A stretch of 64,000 nucleotides of DNA, from NCBI RefSeq assembly GCF_020216025.1, contig NZ_JAIWNC010000016.1, positions 1 to 64,000 on the forward strand. The letters are read 5' to 3'. Of the stretch, positions 22,392 through 29,967 are shown piece by piece (position 1 is the stretch's first letter; each line of letters opens with the position of its first letter). The notes beneath the pieces were generated by a model. It had not been told where the DNA came from and made no database searches. It was given only the letters and a program-made list of their open reading frames with translations. The position numbers and the translations under genes were made by a program. Source of the stretch: Jidongwangia harbinensis. Lineage in GTDB: Bacteria; Actinomycetota; Actinomycetes; Mycobacteriales; Micromonosporaceae.

Positions 22392-23651
22392 TCATGCCGT
22401 TGCGGGCGCGGCGCCGCCGCGGGCCAACCGTTCGCGGAGGCGTGCCGCGGCCGCCGGCCACTCGTCGGGTGTCATGGCGAACAGCACGGAATCGCGCCAA
22501 CTGCCGTCCGCCCGCTGGCGATGCCGGCGCAGCACGCCCTCACGGGTCGCCCCCAGCCGTGCGATGGCCCGCTGCGAGCGCTCGTTGCGGATGTCGGTGT
22601 ACCAGCAGACCCGTTCCGCGCCCAGGACGTCGAACGCGCGCTCCAGCAGCAGCAACTTGGACTCGGTGTTCACCCCGGTGCGCCACGACGACCGGCCCAG
22701 GATGGTGTGGCCGATGCTCAGCGACCGGGCGTTCTCGTCCACGTCGTGATACATGGTCATGCCCAGCACCGCGCCGGTGACCGGGTCGCGCTGCACCCAG
22801 GGGACCCGTTCGCCGAGCCACTGCGCCCGCAACGCGCCGGACACGTGCGTGGCCATCTCGTCGGGGCCGGCCGGTCGCGGGACGGTCAGATAGCGCCACA
22901 CCTCGTCGTCGGCGAGGGCGGCGCACAGCCCGTCCACGTGTGCCGGGGCCAGCTGCTCAAGGTGCACGTGCCGGCCGCGCAGCGGCACCGCCGTGTGCCA
23001 GGGGGAGCGGGCCGCGGTCAGATAGTCCGGTGGGGGCGCGCCCACGCCGGTGTCCGGCTCGGGCGGACCGGCGACCCGGCGCAGCGGCAGCACGCCGGCC
23101 CAGTACGGCAGCGCGTGGTCCTCCGGTTCGTCGACCACGCCGCCGGCCCGGGCCCGGACCGACACCTCGGTCAGCGGCAGCGCCAGCACGCTGGTCTCGG
23201 CCAGCTCGCGGCGGGTCGGCGGCCGTGCGTCCGACGCCCGGCCGCGCCCCACCTTCTCCACCAGGGCGGTCATCGCGGCCCGCTTCTCGGCGTCGCCGGT
23301 GACCGGCCGGGCCGTCCCGAGCGCGACCACCGACCGGTAGTTGGCGCTGTGATGGAACTGCGAACGGCCGTAGACGATGCCGTCCAGCAGGGTCACGGAC
23401 AGGCAGACCGGGACGCCGCCACCGCGGGCGGACAGCCCGAGCCGGCCGCCGGTGGAGCCGTGCAGATAGACCGTGTCGTCGACGCGGACGTGCAGTGTCG
23501 GAAGCACCCGCGGCTCGCCCTCGACGACGAAACCGACGGCGCAGTCATACGCCTCGTCGAGGATGGCGTGCGCTACCGCGCGCTCGTAGTGCATCCGGCT
23601 GCGGTTGCGGGTTGCGGTGGTGCGGGCCGTCGGGGTGTAGAGGTCGGTCAC
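22392..23651 (-). CDS. PNPOx-like / GNAT fusion protein
   Basis: The 419-residue protein fuses two enzyme folds. Residues about 1-215 are a pyridoxamine-5'-phosphate-oxidase-like FMN barrel (MHYERAVAHAILDEAYDCAV, then VYLHGSTGGRL and SVVALGTARPV). Residues about 240-419 are a GNAT of the ribosomal-protein type (LRGRHVHLEQLAPAHVDGLC, RDPVTGAVLGMTMYHDVDE, GVNTESKLLLLERAFDVLGAERV). I chose GTG 23651, preceded by AGGAGG at ideal distance. It is divergent from a MocR-type PLP-dependent regulator, with only 47 nt and a palindrome between them, so the regulator probably controls this gene. Whether the first half is an oxidase, a flavin-binding stress protein or a heme-utilisation relative is open. 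Confidence 0.85.
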   Translation of the reverse strand: MTDLYTPTARTTATRNRSRMHYERAVAHAILDEAYDCAVGFVVEGEPRVLPTLHVRVDDTVYLHGSTGGRLGLSARGGGVPVCLSVTLLDGIVYGRSQFHHSANYRSVVALGTARPVTGDAEKRAAMTALVEKVGRGRASDARPPTRRELAETSVLALPLTEVSVRARAGGVVDEPEDHALPYWAGVLPLRRVAGPPEPDTGVGAPPPDYLTAARSPWHTAVPLRGRHVHLEQLAPAHVDGLCAALADDEVWRYLTVPRPAGPDEMATHVSGALRAQWLGERVPWVQRDPVTGAVLGMTMYHDVDENARSLSIGHTILGRSSWRTGVNTESKLLLLERAFDVLGAERVCWYTDIRNERSQRAIARLGATREGVLRRHRQRADGSWRDSVLFAMTPDEWPAAAARLRERLARGGAAPATA

Positions 23652-23673
23652 CGGGCCTCCTCTTGCCAAGTTC

Positions 23674-23689
23674 TCTGTACTAGTACAGA
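23674..23689. promoter_or_regulatory. 16-bp perfect palindrome, candidate MocR operator
   Basis: TCTGTACTAGTACAGA is a perfect palindrome in the 47-nt space between the divergent fusion and MocR genes. It lies 22 nt upstream of the fusion start and 9 nt upstream of the MocR start, so occupancy would affect both. A second inverted repeat, TTGTG-N4-CACAA, overlaps the MocR start codon at 23697-23710. Confidence 0.65.
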
Positions 23690-23698
23690 CTCTGTGTT

Positions 23699-25045
23699 GT
23701 GACAGCACAATATCAGGTGACGGGCACGAACGCGGCAGCGATTTCCGCGAGCATCGAGGCGGGCATCGCGAACGGCGACTACGTCTGGGGTGCCGCGCTT
23801 CCGCCGGTCCGGATCCTCGCCGACTCACTCCACGTCAGCCCCGCGACGGTGGCGAAGGCGTACTCCGAGCTGCGCCGTCGCGGCGTGGTGGAGACGCATG
23901 GCCGGCGTGGCACCCGGGTGCGGTCCCGCCCCGCCGTCGCGTCCGCGCGCTCCGCGCTGCGGCTCCCGGTGCCGGCCGGCGTCCTGGATCTCTCGGCCGG
24001 TGAGCCGGACCTCGCGCTGTTGCCGGTCCTCGGCCCGGAGCTGGGCGAGGTCGCGGCGGCGCTGGGCGCACCGGTCAGCTACGGGTCGGCCGGGGTGCTG
24101 CCCGAGCTGGTCGACGCCGCCCGCGAACGCCTGGCCGCGGACGGCGTGCCGATGGCGGACGCCGCCGTCACCGTCACCGCCGGCGCGCTGGACGCTCTCG
24201 AGCGACTGCTCACCGCGCATGTCCGGCCCGGCGACGCGGTGGCGGTCGAGGACCCGGGCTGGGCCAACCTGCTGGACCTGGTGGCCGCCCTCGGCCTGCG
24301 CGCGATCCCGGTCGAGGTGGACGACGAGGGGCCGTTGCCGGTGTCGCTCGGCGCCGCGCTCCGGGCGGGGGCCCGCGCCGTGGTGGTCACCACCCGCGCG
24401 CAGAATCCGACCGGCGCCGCGGTGACCGCCGTGCGGGCGACCGCGCTGCGGGCACTGCTGGGCGGCTTCCCGCAGGTCCTGGTCATCGAGGACGACCACG
24501 CCGCCGAACTGGCCGGGGTGCCGCTGCACTGCCTCGGGCCGGTGACCGGGGCCTGGGCCTTCGTCCGCTCCGCCTCCAAACCGTTCGGACCCGATCTGCG
24601 GATCGCCGTGATGGCCGGGGATCAGACCACCGTGGCCCGGGTGGTCGGCCGGATGCGGATCGGCAGCGGCTGGGTGTCCACCATCCTGCAGCGGCTGCTC
24701 CTGCGGTTGTGGCACGACGCCCAGGTCACCACGGCGGTCGCCGCGGCCGCGCGGCACTACGCCGCCCGGCGCGGTGCGCTGCGGGACGCGCTCTCGGCGC
24801 GTGGGCTCGAGGCCCACGGGACCACCGGCATCAACGTCTGGGTCCGCGTGCCGGACGAGGCTCTCACCGTCGCCGCCCTGCGCGACGCGGGTTACGCCGT
24901 GGCGCCGGGCTCCCGGTTCCGCATCGCCACGCCACCCGGTGTCCGGATCACCGTCAGCCCGATCGCGGATGGCGCGGTGGACCGGGTGGCCGACGCGGTG
25001 GCCGTCGCCGCCGACCCGGCGGTGGTCGGAGGGCCGTCGCGGTGA
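23699..25045 (+). CDS. MocR-type regulator with aminotransferase domain
   Basis: The 448-residue protein has a GntR winged helix (about 10-75, with ILADSLHVSPATVAKAYSEL) and a class I/II aminotransferase-fold domain (about 95-440). The PLP-binding region is recognisable: VRSASKPFGPDLRIA carries the internal-aldimine Lys, and TRAQNPTG the conserved Asn-Pro-Thr-Gly. This is the MocR/PdxR family, which senses PLP or a PLP-amino-acid adduct and regulates vitamin B6, GABA or amino-acid genes. The start is GTG 23699. The divergent target candidate itself has a pyridoxamine-oxidase-like domain, so B6-linked control is plausible but unproven. Confidence 0.9.
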   Translation: MTAQYQVTGTNAAAISASIEAGIANGDYVWGAALPPVRILADSLHVSPATVAKAYSELRRRGVVETHGRRGTRVRSRPAVASARSALRLPVPAGVLDLSAGEPDLALLPVLGPELGEVAAALGAPVSYGSAGVLPELVDAARERLAADGVPMADAAVTVTAGALDALERLLTAHVRPGDAVAVEDPGWANLLDLVAALGLRAIPVEVDDEGPLPVSLGAALRAGARAVVVTTRAQNPTGAAVTAVRATALRALLGGFPQVLVIEDDHAAELAGVPLHCLGPVTGAWAFVRSASKPFGPDLRIAVMAGDQTTVARVVGRMRIGSGWVSTILQRLLLRLWHDAQVTTAVAAAARHYAARRGALRDALSARGLEAHGTTGINVWVRVPDEALTVAALRDAGYAVAPGSRFRIATPPGVRITVSPIADGAVDRVADAVAVAADPAVVGGPSR

Positions 25046-25097
25046 GACCGCCGACGGCCGTCGGGTATGGACGGGAGGAATGGGGTAGAACTTCCTC

Positions 25098-25763
25098 ATG
25101 CCCAGCACCGACTCCCCGCCCGGCGCAGACAAATGGGTGCCGCCGGACGCCCGAGAACTCGACCAGCTCAAGGCTGCCGCGGCCGACTGCCAGGGCTGCG
25201 AGCTGTATCAGGACGCCACCCAGACGGTCTTCGGCCGCGGCGCCGCACACGCGCGTGTGGTGTTCGTCGGTGAGCAGCCCGGCGACGTCGAGGACCGTCA
25301 GGGACTGCCCTTCGTCGGCCCGGCCGGCCACCTGCTGCGGCAGGCCGTGGACGACGCCGGCATCGACCCGGCCACGGTCTACATCACCAACGCGGTCAAG
25401 CACTTCCGGTTCGAGCTACGCGGCAAACGGCGCATCCATCAGACTCCGGGACCGGCCCACATCGCGGCCTGTCGCCCGTGGCTGGTCGCCGAGTTCTCGC
25501 TGCTCGCCCCGGAGCTGGTGGTGCTGCTCGGCGCCACCGCGGCCAAGGCGCTGCTCGGCCCGTCCTTCCGGGTCACCCGGTCCCGTGGCCAGCTCATGCC
25601 GTGGCCGGCCGCCGCCCAGCACCCCGAGGACTTCCCGGTCGCGCAGATCCAGGCGCTCGCCACCATCCACCCGTCTGCGGTGCTGCGCGCGGACGACCGC
25701 GACGAGGCGTATCGGGGTCTGGTCGACGACCTCAAGGTGGCTGCCGGGGCGCTCGCCGCCTGA
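25098..25763 (+). CDS. udgX: UdgX-type uracil-DNA glycosylase
   Basis: The 221-residue protein belongs to the UDG superfamily, UdgX branch. Motif A is GEQPGDVEDRQGLPFVGPAG, and the diagnostic KRRIHQ loop carries His114, equivalent to the His of mycobacterial UdgX that becomes covalently linked to the excised uracil's deoxyribose, trapping the enzyme on DNA. The late motif HPSAVLR is also present. Cysteines visible are 31, 34 (CQGC) and 125, consistent with an iron-sulfur cluster, although only three cysteines occur. It converges with a TetR gene. No LexA-type box was seen upstream. Confidence 0.93.
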   Translation: MPSTDSPPGADKWVPPDARELDQLKAAAADCQGCELYQDATQTVFGRGAAHARVVFVGEQPGDVEDRQGLPFVGPAGHLLRQAVDDAGIDPATVYITNAVKHFRFELRGKRRIHQTPGPAHIAACRPWLVAEFSLLAPELVVLLGATAAKALLGPSFRVTRSRGQLMPWPAAAQHPEDFPVAQIQALATIHPSAVLRADDRDEAYRGLVDDLKVAAGALAA

Positions 25764-25780
25764 CCGGGCCTCACCGGTCG
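25763..25780. terminator. Short hairpin between udgX and tetR
   Basis: GACCGG and CCGGTC form a 6-bp stem with a 6-nt loop between the convergent stop codons. Confidence 0.35.
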
Positions 25781-26517
25781 AGCAACCGCTCCAGGCCGTC
25801 CAGGATGCGTTCCAGCCCGAACCGGTACGACCGCCGGGGATCGCCGATCGCGTTGTACTCCTCGCCGGCGACCTGCCCGACGCGTCCGGAGAGCGGATAC
25901 GCGCCCGCGGGCATCACCCGTTCCAGCACCGGCGCGTTGACGCTCCACCACTCCGCGTCCGTGATGCCCGACTGCTCGGCGGTACGCCGCGCAAGGACCG
26001 AGGCTCGGGCCGCGGCGGCGGCGAACCCGTCCAGCAGCGTGACCACCTGGTCCATCTCGAGGTCGGTGAACCCGGCACCCTCGATCGCGGCCAGCTGCCA
26101 CTCGTAGCGGTCCGATCCATGCGGGCCGATCCACGGCCGGCTGCTCTCCACCTGGAGCAGCCACGGGTGGCGGTGGAACTCGTCCCACAGTAGGTCCGCG
26201 ATCGCGGTCATCCGTTCGCGCAGCGTGCCGGCGTGCGGCGGCAACGGCTGCTCACCCATGACCTCGTCCACCATCAGCCCGATCAACTCGTTCTTGCCGG
26301 GCACATAGGTGTAGATCGACATCAGTTTGAGCCCGAGCCGGTCGGCGACCTTGCGCATGGAGAACGCCGGCAGCCCCTCGGCGTCCGCCACCTCGATGCC
26401 GGCGCGGATCACCTCGTCCACGCTGACCCGCTGCTTGGGGCCGCGCGATCCCTGGGGCGTGCCCAGCGTCCGTCGCCACAGCAGCGTGAGGGTGCGGTCG
26501 ACGTCCTGATTTTCCAT
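25771..26517 (-). CDS. TetR/AcrR family repressor
   Basis: The 248-residue protein has an N-terminal TetR helix-turn-helix (about 30-80; VDEVIRAGIEVADAEGLPAF, MRKVADRLGLKLMSIYTYV) and a C-terminal ligand-binding domain of the TetR_C type with many aromatic residues. It is divergent from a DrrAB-type exporter; the 76-nt spacer contains a TCCGT-N7-ACGGA inverted repeat. The simplest reading is drug-responsive repression of the exporter and itself. Inducer unknown. Confidence 0.9.
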   Translation of the reverse strand: MENQDVDRTLTLLWRRTLGTPQGSRGPKQRVSVDEVIRAGIEVADAEGLPAFSMRKVADRLGLKLMSIYTYVPGKNELIGLMVDEVMGEQPLPPHAGTLRERMTAIADLLWDEFHRHPWLLQVESSRPWIGPHGSDRYEWQLAAIEGAGFTDLEMDQVVTLLDGFAAAAARASVLARRTAEQSGITDAEWWSVNAPVLERVMPAGAYPLSGRVGQVAGEEYNAIGDPRRSYRFGLERILDGLERLLDR

Positions 26518-26563
26518 GTGCGCAGGTTACCCCGTGTGGTGTACGGTGAACGCCGCAGAATTT

Positions 26564-26580
26564 TCCGTGCACTATACGGA
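26564..26580. promoter_or_regulatory. Candidate TetR operator
   Basis: An inverted repeat TCCGT-N7-ACGGA lies 14 nt upstream of the exporter start and 47 nt from the tetR start. Its position over the likely exporter promoter fits a repressor site. A related GTACGG sits 23 nt upstream at 26541. Confidence 0.55.
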
Positions 26581-26593
26581 GTTAGGAGCACCC

Positions 26594-27544
26594 GTGGCGA
26601 CGGACCACTCCCTGACCGCCGACGGACTACGCAAGAGGTACGGCGACGTGCACGCTCTGGACGGTTTCGACCTGACTGTCGCCTCCGGCACCATCCACGG
26701 CCTGCTGGGGCCCAACGGGGCCGGCAAGAGCACCGCGGTCAAGGCGCTGACCACGCTCATCGACATCGACGGCGGCACCGCACGGGTCGCGGGTCACGAC
26801 GTCCGCACCCGGCCGGGGGAGGTGCGCCGGCGGATCGGGCTGATCGGGCAGAACGTCGCGGTGGACGAGATCCTCGGCGGCCGCCAGAACCTGGTGATGT
26901 TCGGCCGGCTCTTCGGCCTGAGCACCGCGGACGCCCGCACGCGCGCCGACGAACTGCTGGCTGTGTTCGGGCTGACCGAGGCGGCCGACCGCGCCGTCTC
27001 GGCGTACTCCGGTGGTATGCGACGCCGCCTGGACATCGCCGCCGGGCTCATCCTCACCCCCGCGGTCCTCTTCCTCGACGAGCCCACCACCGGCCTGGAC
27101 CCGCGCGCCCGCAACGAGGTGTGGCAGACCATCCGGCAGATCGCCGAGCGCGGGACGACCGTCCTGCTCACCACCCAGTACCTGGACGAGGCCGATCAGC
27201 TGGCGTCCCGCATCTCGGTGATGAACCACGGCAAGGTGATCGCCTCCGGCTCGCCGGAGGAGCTGAAACGCCAGGTCGGCGGCGATCGGGTGACCGTGAC
27301 CCTGCCCCGCCGGGAGGCGCTGGTGCCGCTGGCCGACCGGCTCGCCGCGGTGATCGGCGAGACGGCGTCGGTGGACGCCGAGGCGCACGCGGTGACGTTC
27401 GAGGTCGGTGCCGGCGTGGTGGCGCTGGCCGACATCGTCCGGGCGCTGGACCAGCTCGGCATCGCACCGGAGGACCTGGTGCTGCGCCGGCCGACGCTCG
27501 ACGAGGTGTTCCTCACGCTGACCGAGAAGGAGGAGGTGCGATGA
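26594..27544 (+). CDS. DrrA-like ABC transporter ATPase
   Basis: The 316-residue ATPase starts at GTG 26594 behind AGGAG. Walker A is GPNGAGKST, the signature is YSGGMRRR, Walker B is ILTPAVLFLDEPTT and the switch His lies in TTQYLDEADQ. The C-terminal 90 residues match the DUF4162 extension of the daunorubicin-resistance (DrrA) subfamily. It pairs with the 4-nt overlapping permease to form an exporter of hydrophobic compounds, likely controlled by the divergent TetR protein. Confidence 0.92.
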   Translation: MATDHSLTADGLRKRYGDVHALDGFDLTVASGTIHGLLGPNGAGKSTAVKALTTLIDIDGGTARVAGHDVRTRPGEVRRRIGLIGQNVAVDEILGGRQNLVMFGRLFGLSTADARTRADELLAVFGLTEAADRAVSAYSGGMRRRLDIAAGLILTPAVLFLDEPTTGLDPRARNEVWQTIRQIAERGTTVLLTTQYLDEADQLASRISVMNHGKVIASGSPEELKRQVGGDRVTVTLPRREALVPLADRLAAVIGETASVDAEAHAVTFEVGAGVVALADIVRALDQLGIAPEDLVLRRPTLDEVFLTLTEKEEVR

Positions 27545-28320
27545 GTACGCTGCGCGCCGGCTGGGTGATCACTCAACGCGACCTGGCCCACTGGGTACGG
27601 CAACCGTGGACGCCGATCTTCGGCCTGCTGTTCACCATCATGCTGCTGCTGGTCTTCGGCTTCCTCTTCGGCGGGGCGATCACCGTGCCGGGCGGCGGCG
27701 ACTACATCAGCTTTCTGCTGCCCGGCATGCTGGCGCTGAGCATGATGTTCGGCGTCGAGTCCACGACGACGGCGATGGCCGCGGACGCCCGGAAGGGCAT
27801 CACCGACCGGTTCCGCTCGATGCCGATCGGCAGCGCCTCGGTGTCGCTCGGCCGGGTCGGCGCGGACATGGCGAACTCCGCCGTGGAACTGCTCGTCCTC
27901 CTGCTCGGCGGCCTGGTGATCGGCTGGCGGATCTCGTCCGACCCGGCCCCCGTCGCCCTGGCCGTGGTCCTGTTGCTGCTGTTCCGGTTCGCGGTGCTGT
28001 GGATCGGGATCTACCTCGGACTCGCGTTCCGTGGCGACGGCGCGACGACCGCGGTCCAGGTGCTGGTCTGGCCGATCGGTTTCCTGTCCACCGCGATCGT
28101 CTCGGCGGAGACGATGCCGGGCTGGCTCGGCGCCGTCGCGTCGTGGAATCCGTTGTCCGCCACGGCTTCGGCGATCCGGCAGCTGTTCGGCAACCCGACC
28201 GGGATCACCGAGGGGCCGCTCGCCGACGGTGCGGTCTGGCTGGCCGTCGCCTGGCCGGTGCTGATCACCGCGGTGTTCCTGCCGTTGTCCGCACGGGCGT
28301 ACCGGAAGCTGCGCCGGTAG
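27541..28320 (+). CDS. DrrB-like ABC-2 permease
   Basis: The 259-residue membrane protein has about six hydrophobic helices and the ABC-2 family features, including an N-terminal helix with IFGLLFTIMLLLVFGFLFGG, the central KGITDRFRSMPIGS coupling segment, and a late WNPLSATASAIRQLFGNP. Its ATG overlaps the ATPase stop codon, so translation is coupled. Together the two genes form a complete efflux pump. Confidence 0.92.
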   Translation: MSTLRAGWVITQRDLAHWVRQPWTPIFGLLFTIMLLLVFGFLFGGAITVPGGGDYISFLLPGMLALSMMFGVESTTTAMAADARKGITDRFRSMPIGSASVSLGRVGADMANSAVELLVLLLGGLVIGWRISSDPAPVALAVVLLLLFRFAVLWIGIYLGLAFRGDGATTAVQVLVWPIGFLSTAIVSAETMPGWLGAVASWNPLSATASAIRQLFGNPTGITEGPLADGAVWLAVAWPVLITAVFLPLSARAYRKLRR

Positions 28321-28331
28321 GCCGGTCCGTT

Positions 28332-28365
28332 CCGGGTCGCGCGGCGGCGGCGTCGCGCGACCCGG
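28332..28365 (+). terminator. Hairpin after the ABC exporter
   Basis: A perfect 12-bp stem (28332-28343 with 28354-28365) with a 10-nt loop follows the permease stop codon by 11 nt and separates the exporter from the recA block. Confidence 0.62.
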
Positions 28366-28493
28366 GCGCGGGTCTGCTCCTTCGGGGTCGGCCGCGGGCC
28401 TGCGTTTTCCGGCCGGCCGGCCCGTTCCGGTCTGCGGCTCGCCGGACCGATCGGGCACCATGGAGAACCTGATCCATCCCGAAGGAGCGGAAC

Positions 28494-28694
28494 GTGCGGT
28501 TGACGGATTTCTGGGCTCGCCTCGAGCAGGCGTTCGGCGCCGGCTATGCGCGAAGTCTGGCCGCGGACCAGACCTTCGCCGGTCTGGGCGGCCGGACCAT
28601 CGACGAGGCTCTCGCTCAGGGTGTGGAGACGGTTACGGTCTGGCGCGCGGTGGTGGCCGCGTACCCCGATCGGGTGCCCTCCCGCCTGCACTGA
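28494..28694 (+). CDS. DUF3046 protein
   Basis: This 66-residue protein (MRLTDFWARLEQAFG...PSRLH) is the small DUF3046 family member that precedes recA in most actinobacteria. It starts with GTG behind GAAGGAG. The sequence is helical with conserved FW, W and a C-terminal R-x-H; no catalytic motif is seen. Its function is unknown. The LexA-type and DnaA-type sites lie between it and recA, so recA has its own promoter. Confidence 0.9.
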   Translation: MRLTDFWARLEQAFGAGYARSLAADQTFAGLGGRTIDEALAQGVETVTVWRAVVAAYPDRVPSRLH

Positions 28695-28732
28695 CCCGAT
28701 TAGTACGCCTGTTCTGGCGTGTCACTCTTTCG

Positions 28733-28748
28733 TCGTACAGGTGTTCGG
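28733..28748 (+). promoter_or_regulatory. LexA (SOS) box upstream of recA
   Basis: TCGTACAGGTGTTCGG matches the actinobacterial SOS box CGAAC-N4-GTTCG with one change (T for A in the left half), and closely resembles the mycobacterial recA site. The same CGTAC-N4-GTTC form appears at lexA. Confidence 0.8.
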
Positions 28749-28751
28749 CTA

Positions 28752-28778
28752 TTGTCCACAACGGCATGGTCATCCACA
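28752..28778 (+). promoter_or_regulatory. Two DnaA-box-like 9-mers upstream of recA
   Basis: TTGTCCACA at 28752-28760 is the exact actinobacterial DnaA-box consensus, and TCATCCACA at 28770-28778 differs at two positions. Their starts are 18 nt apart, in the same orientation, directly after the LexA box. Confidence 0.5.
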
Positions 28779-28891
28779 GGCCATGGCAGGGCGGCGGATT
28801 TTTGTCGTACCCACCGCCTAGCGTGTGCGACGTGGTGAACAGAAGCTCTTCGGCGAAGACGCCTGCGAAGTCGAGTACAGGGGTGGCGGAC

Positions 28892-29938
28892 ATGGTGGCA
28901 GGACCTGACCGGGACAAGGCTCTCGATCTGGCTCTAGCGCAGATCGACAAGCAGTTCGGCAAGGGCTCGGTGATGCGCCTGGGGGAGCGTCCGGTGGTGC
29001 AGACCGCCGTCATCCCCACCGGCTCCATCGCGCTCGACGTGGCGCTCGGCGTCGGCGGCCTGCCGCGCGGCCGGGTCATCGAGGTGTATGGGCCGGAGTC
29101 GAGCGGTAAGACGACCGTCGCGCTGCACGCGGTGGCGAACGCCCAGCGGGCCGGCGGCATCGCGGCCTTCATCGACGCCGAGCACGCGCTCGACCCGGAA
29201 TACGCCCGGGCGCTCGGTGTGGACACCGACGCGCTGCTGGTGTCCCAGCCGGACACCGGTGAGCAGGCACTCGAGATCGCGGACATGCTGATCCGCTCCG
29301 GCGCGCTGGACATCATCGTCATCGACTCGGTGGCCGCCCTCGTGCCCCGCGCCGAGATCGAGGGCGAGATGGGCGACAGCCACGTCGGCCTGCAGGCCCG
29401 CCTGATGAGCCAGGCGCTGCGGAAGATCACCGGCATCCTGAGCAACTCCGGCACGACCGCCATCTTCATCAACCAGCTCCGCGAGAAGATCGGCGTCATG
29501 TTCGGCTCGCCTGAGACCACGACCGGTGGCCGCGCGCTGAAGTTCTACTCGTCCGTGCGCCTGGACGTGCGACGCATCGAGAGCCTCAAGGACGGCACCG
29601 ACGTCGTCGGCAACCGGACCCGGGTCAAGGTCGTGAAGAACAAGGTCGCGGCCCCGTTCAAGCAGGCCGAGTTCGACATCATGTACGGCAAGGGCATCTC
29701 CCGCGAGGGCTCGCTGATCGACGTCGGCGTCGAGCAGACCATCATCCGCAAGTCCGGCGCCTGGTACACCTACGACGGCGACCAGCTGGGCCAGGGCAAG
29801 GAGAAGGCGCGCGAGTTCCTCAAGGAGAACCCCGACGTGGCCGCCGAGGTGGAGAAGAAGATCCTGGAGAAGCTCGGCGTGGGCCAGACGTCCGGCGACG
29901 CCGCCGGCGGCCCCGAGCTTCCGCCGGTCGACTTCTGA
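28892..29938 (+). CDS. recA: Recombinase RecA
   Basis: The 348-residue protein is RecA, which forms filaments on single-stranded DNA, pairs homologous strands and promotes LexA self-cleavage. Walker A (GPESSGKTT), Walker B (DIIVIDSVAAL), loop L1 (EIEGEMGDSHVGLQARLMSQ) and loop L2 (NQLREKIGVMFGSPETTTGG) are all intact, with the usual acidic C-terminus. No intein is present. ATG 28892 was chosen for standard length; a longer frame upstream runs through the regulatory region. recX follows after 29 nt. Confidence 0.98.
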   Translation: MVAGPDRDKALDLALAQIDKQFGKGSVMRLGERPVVQTAVIPTGSIALDVALGVGGLPRGRVIEVYGPESSGKTTVALHAVANAQRAGGIAAFIDAEHALDPEYARALGVDTDALLVSQPDTGEQALEIADMLIRSGALDIIVIDSVAALVPRAEIEGEMGDSHVGLQARLMSQALRKITGILSNSGTTAIFINQLREKIGVMFGSPETTTGGRALKFYSSVRLDVRRIESLKDGTDVVGNRTRVKVVKNKVAAPFKQAEFDIMYGKGISREGSLIDVGVEQTIIRKSGAWYTYDGDQLGQGKEKAREFLKENPDVAAEVEKKILEKLGVGQTSGDAAGGPELPPVDF

Positions 29939-29967
29939 TGCCCGCGGTGTCCGGGCGCTGAGCTCCG

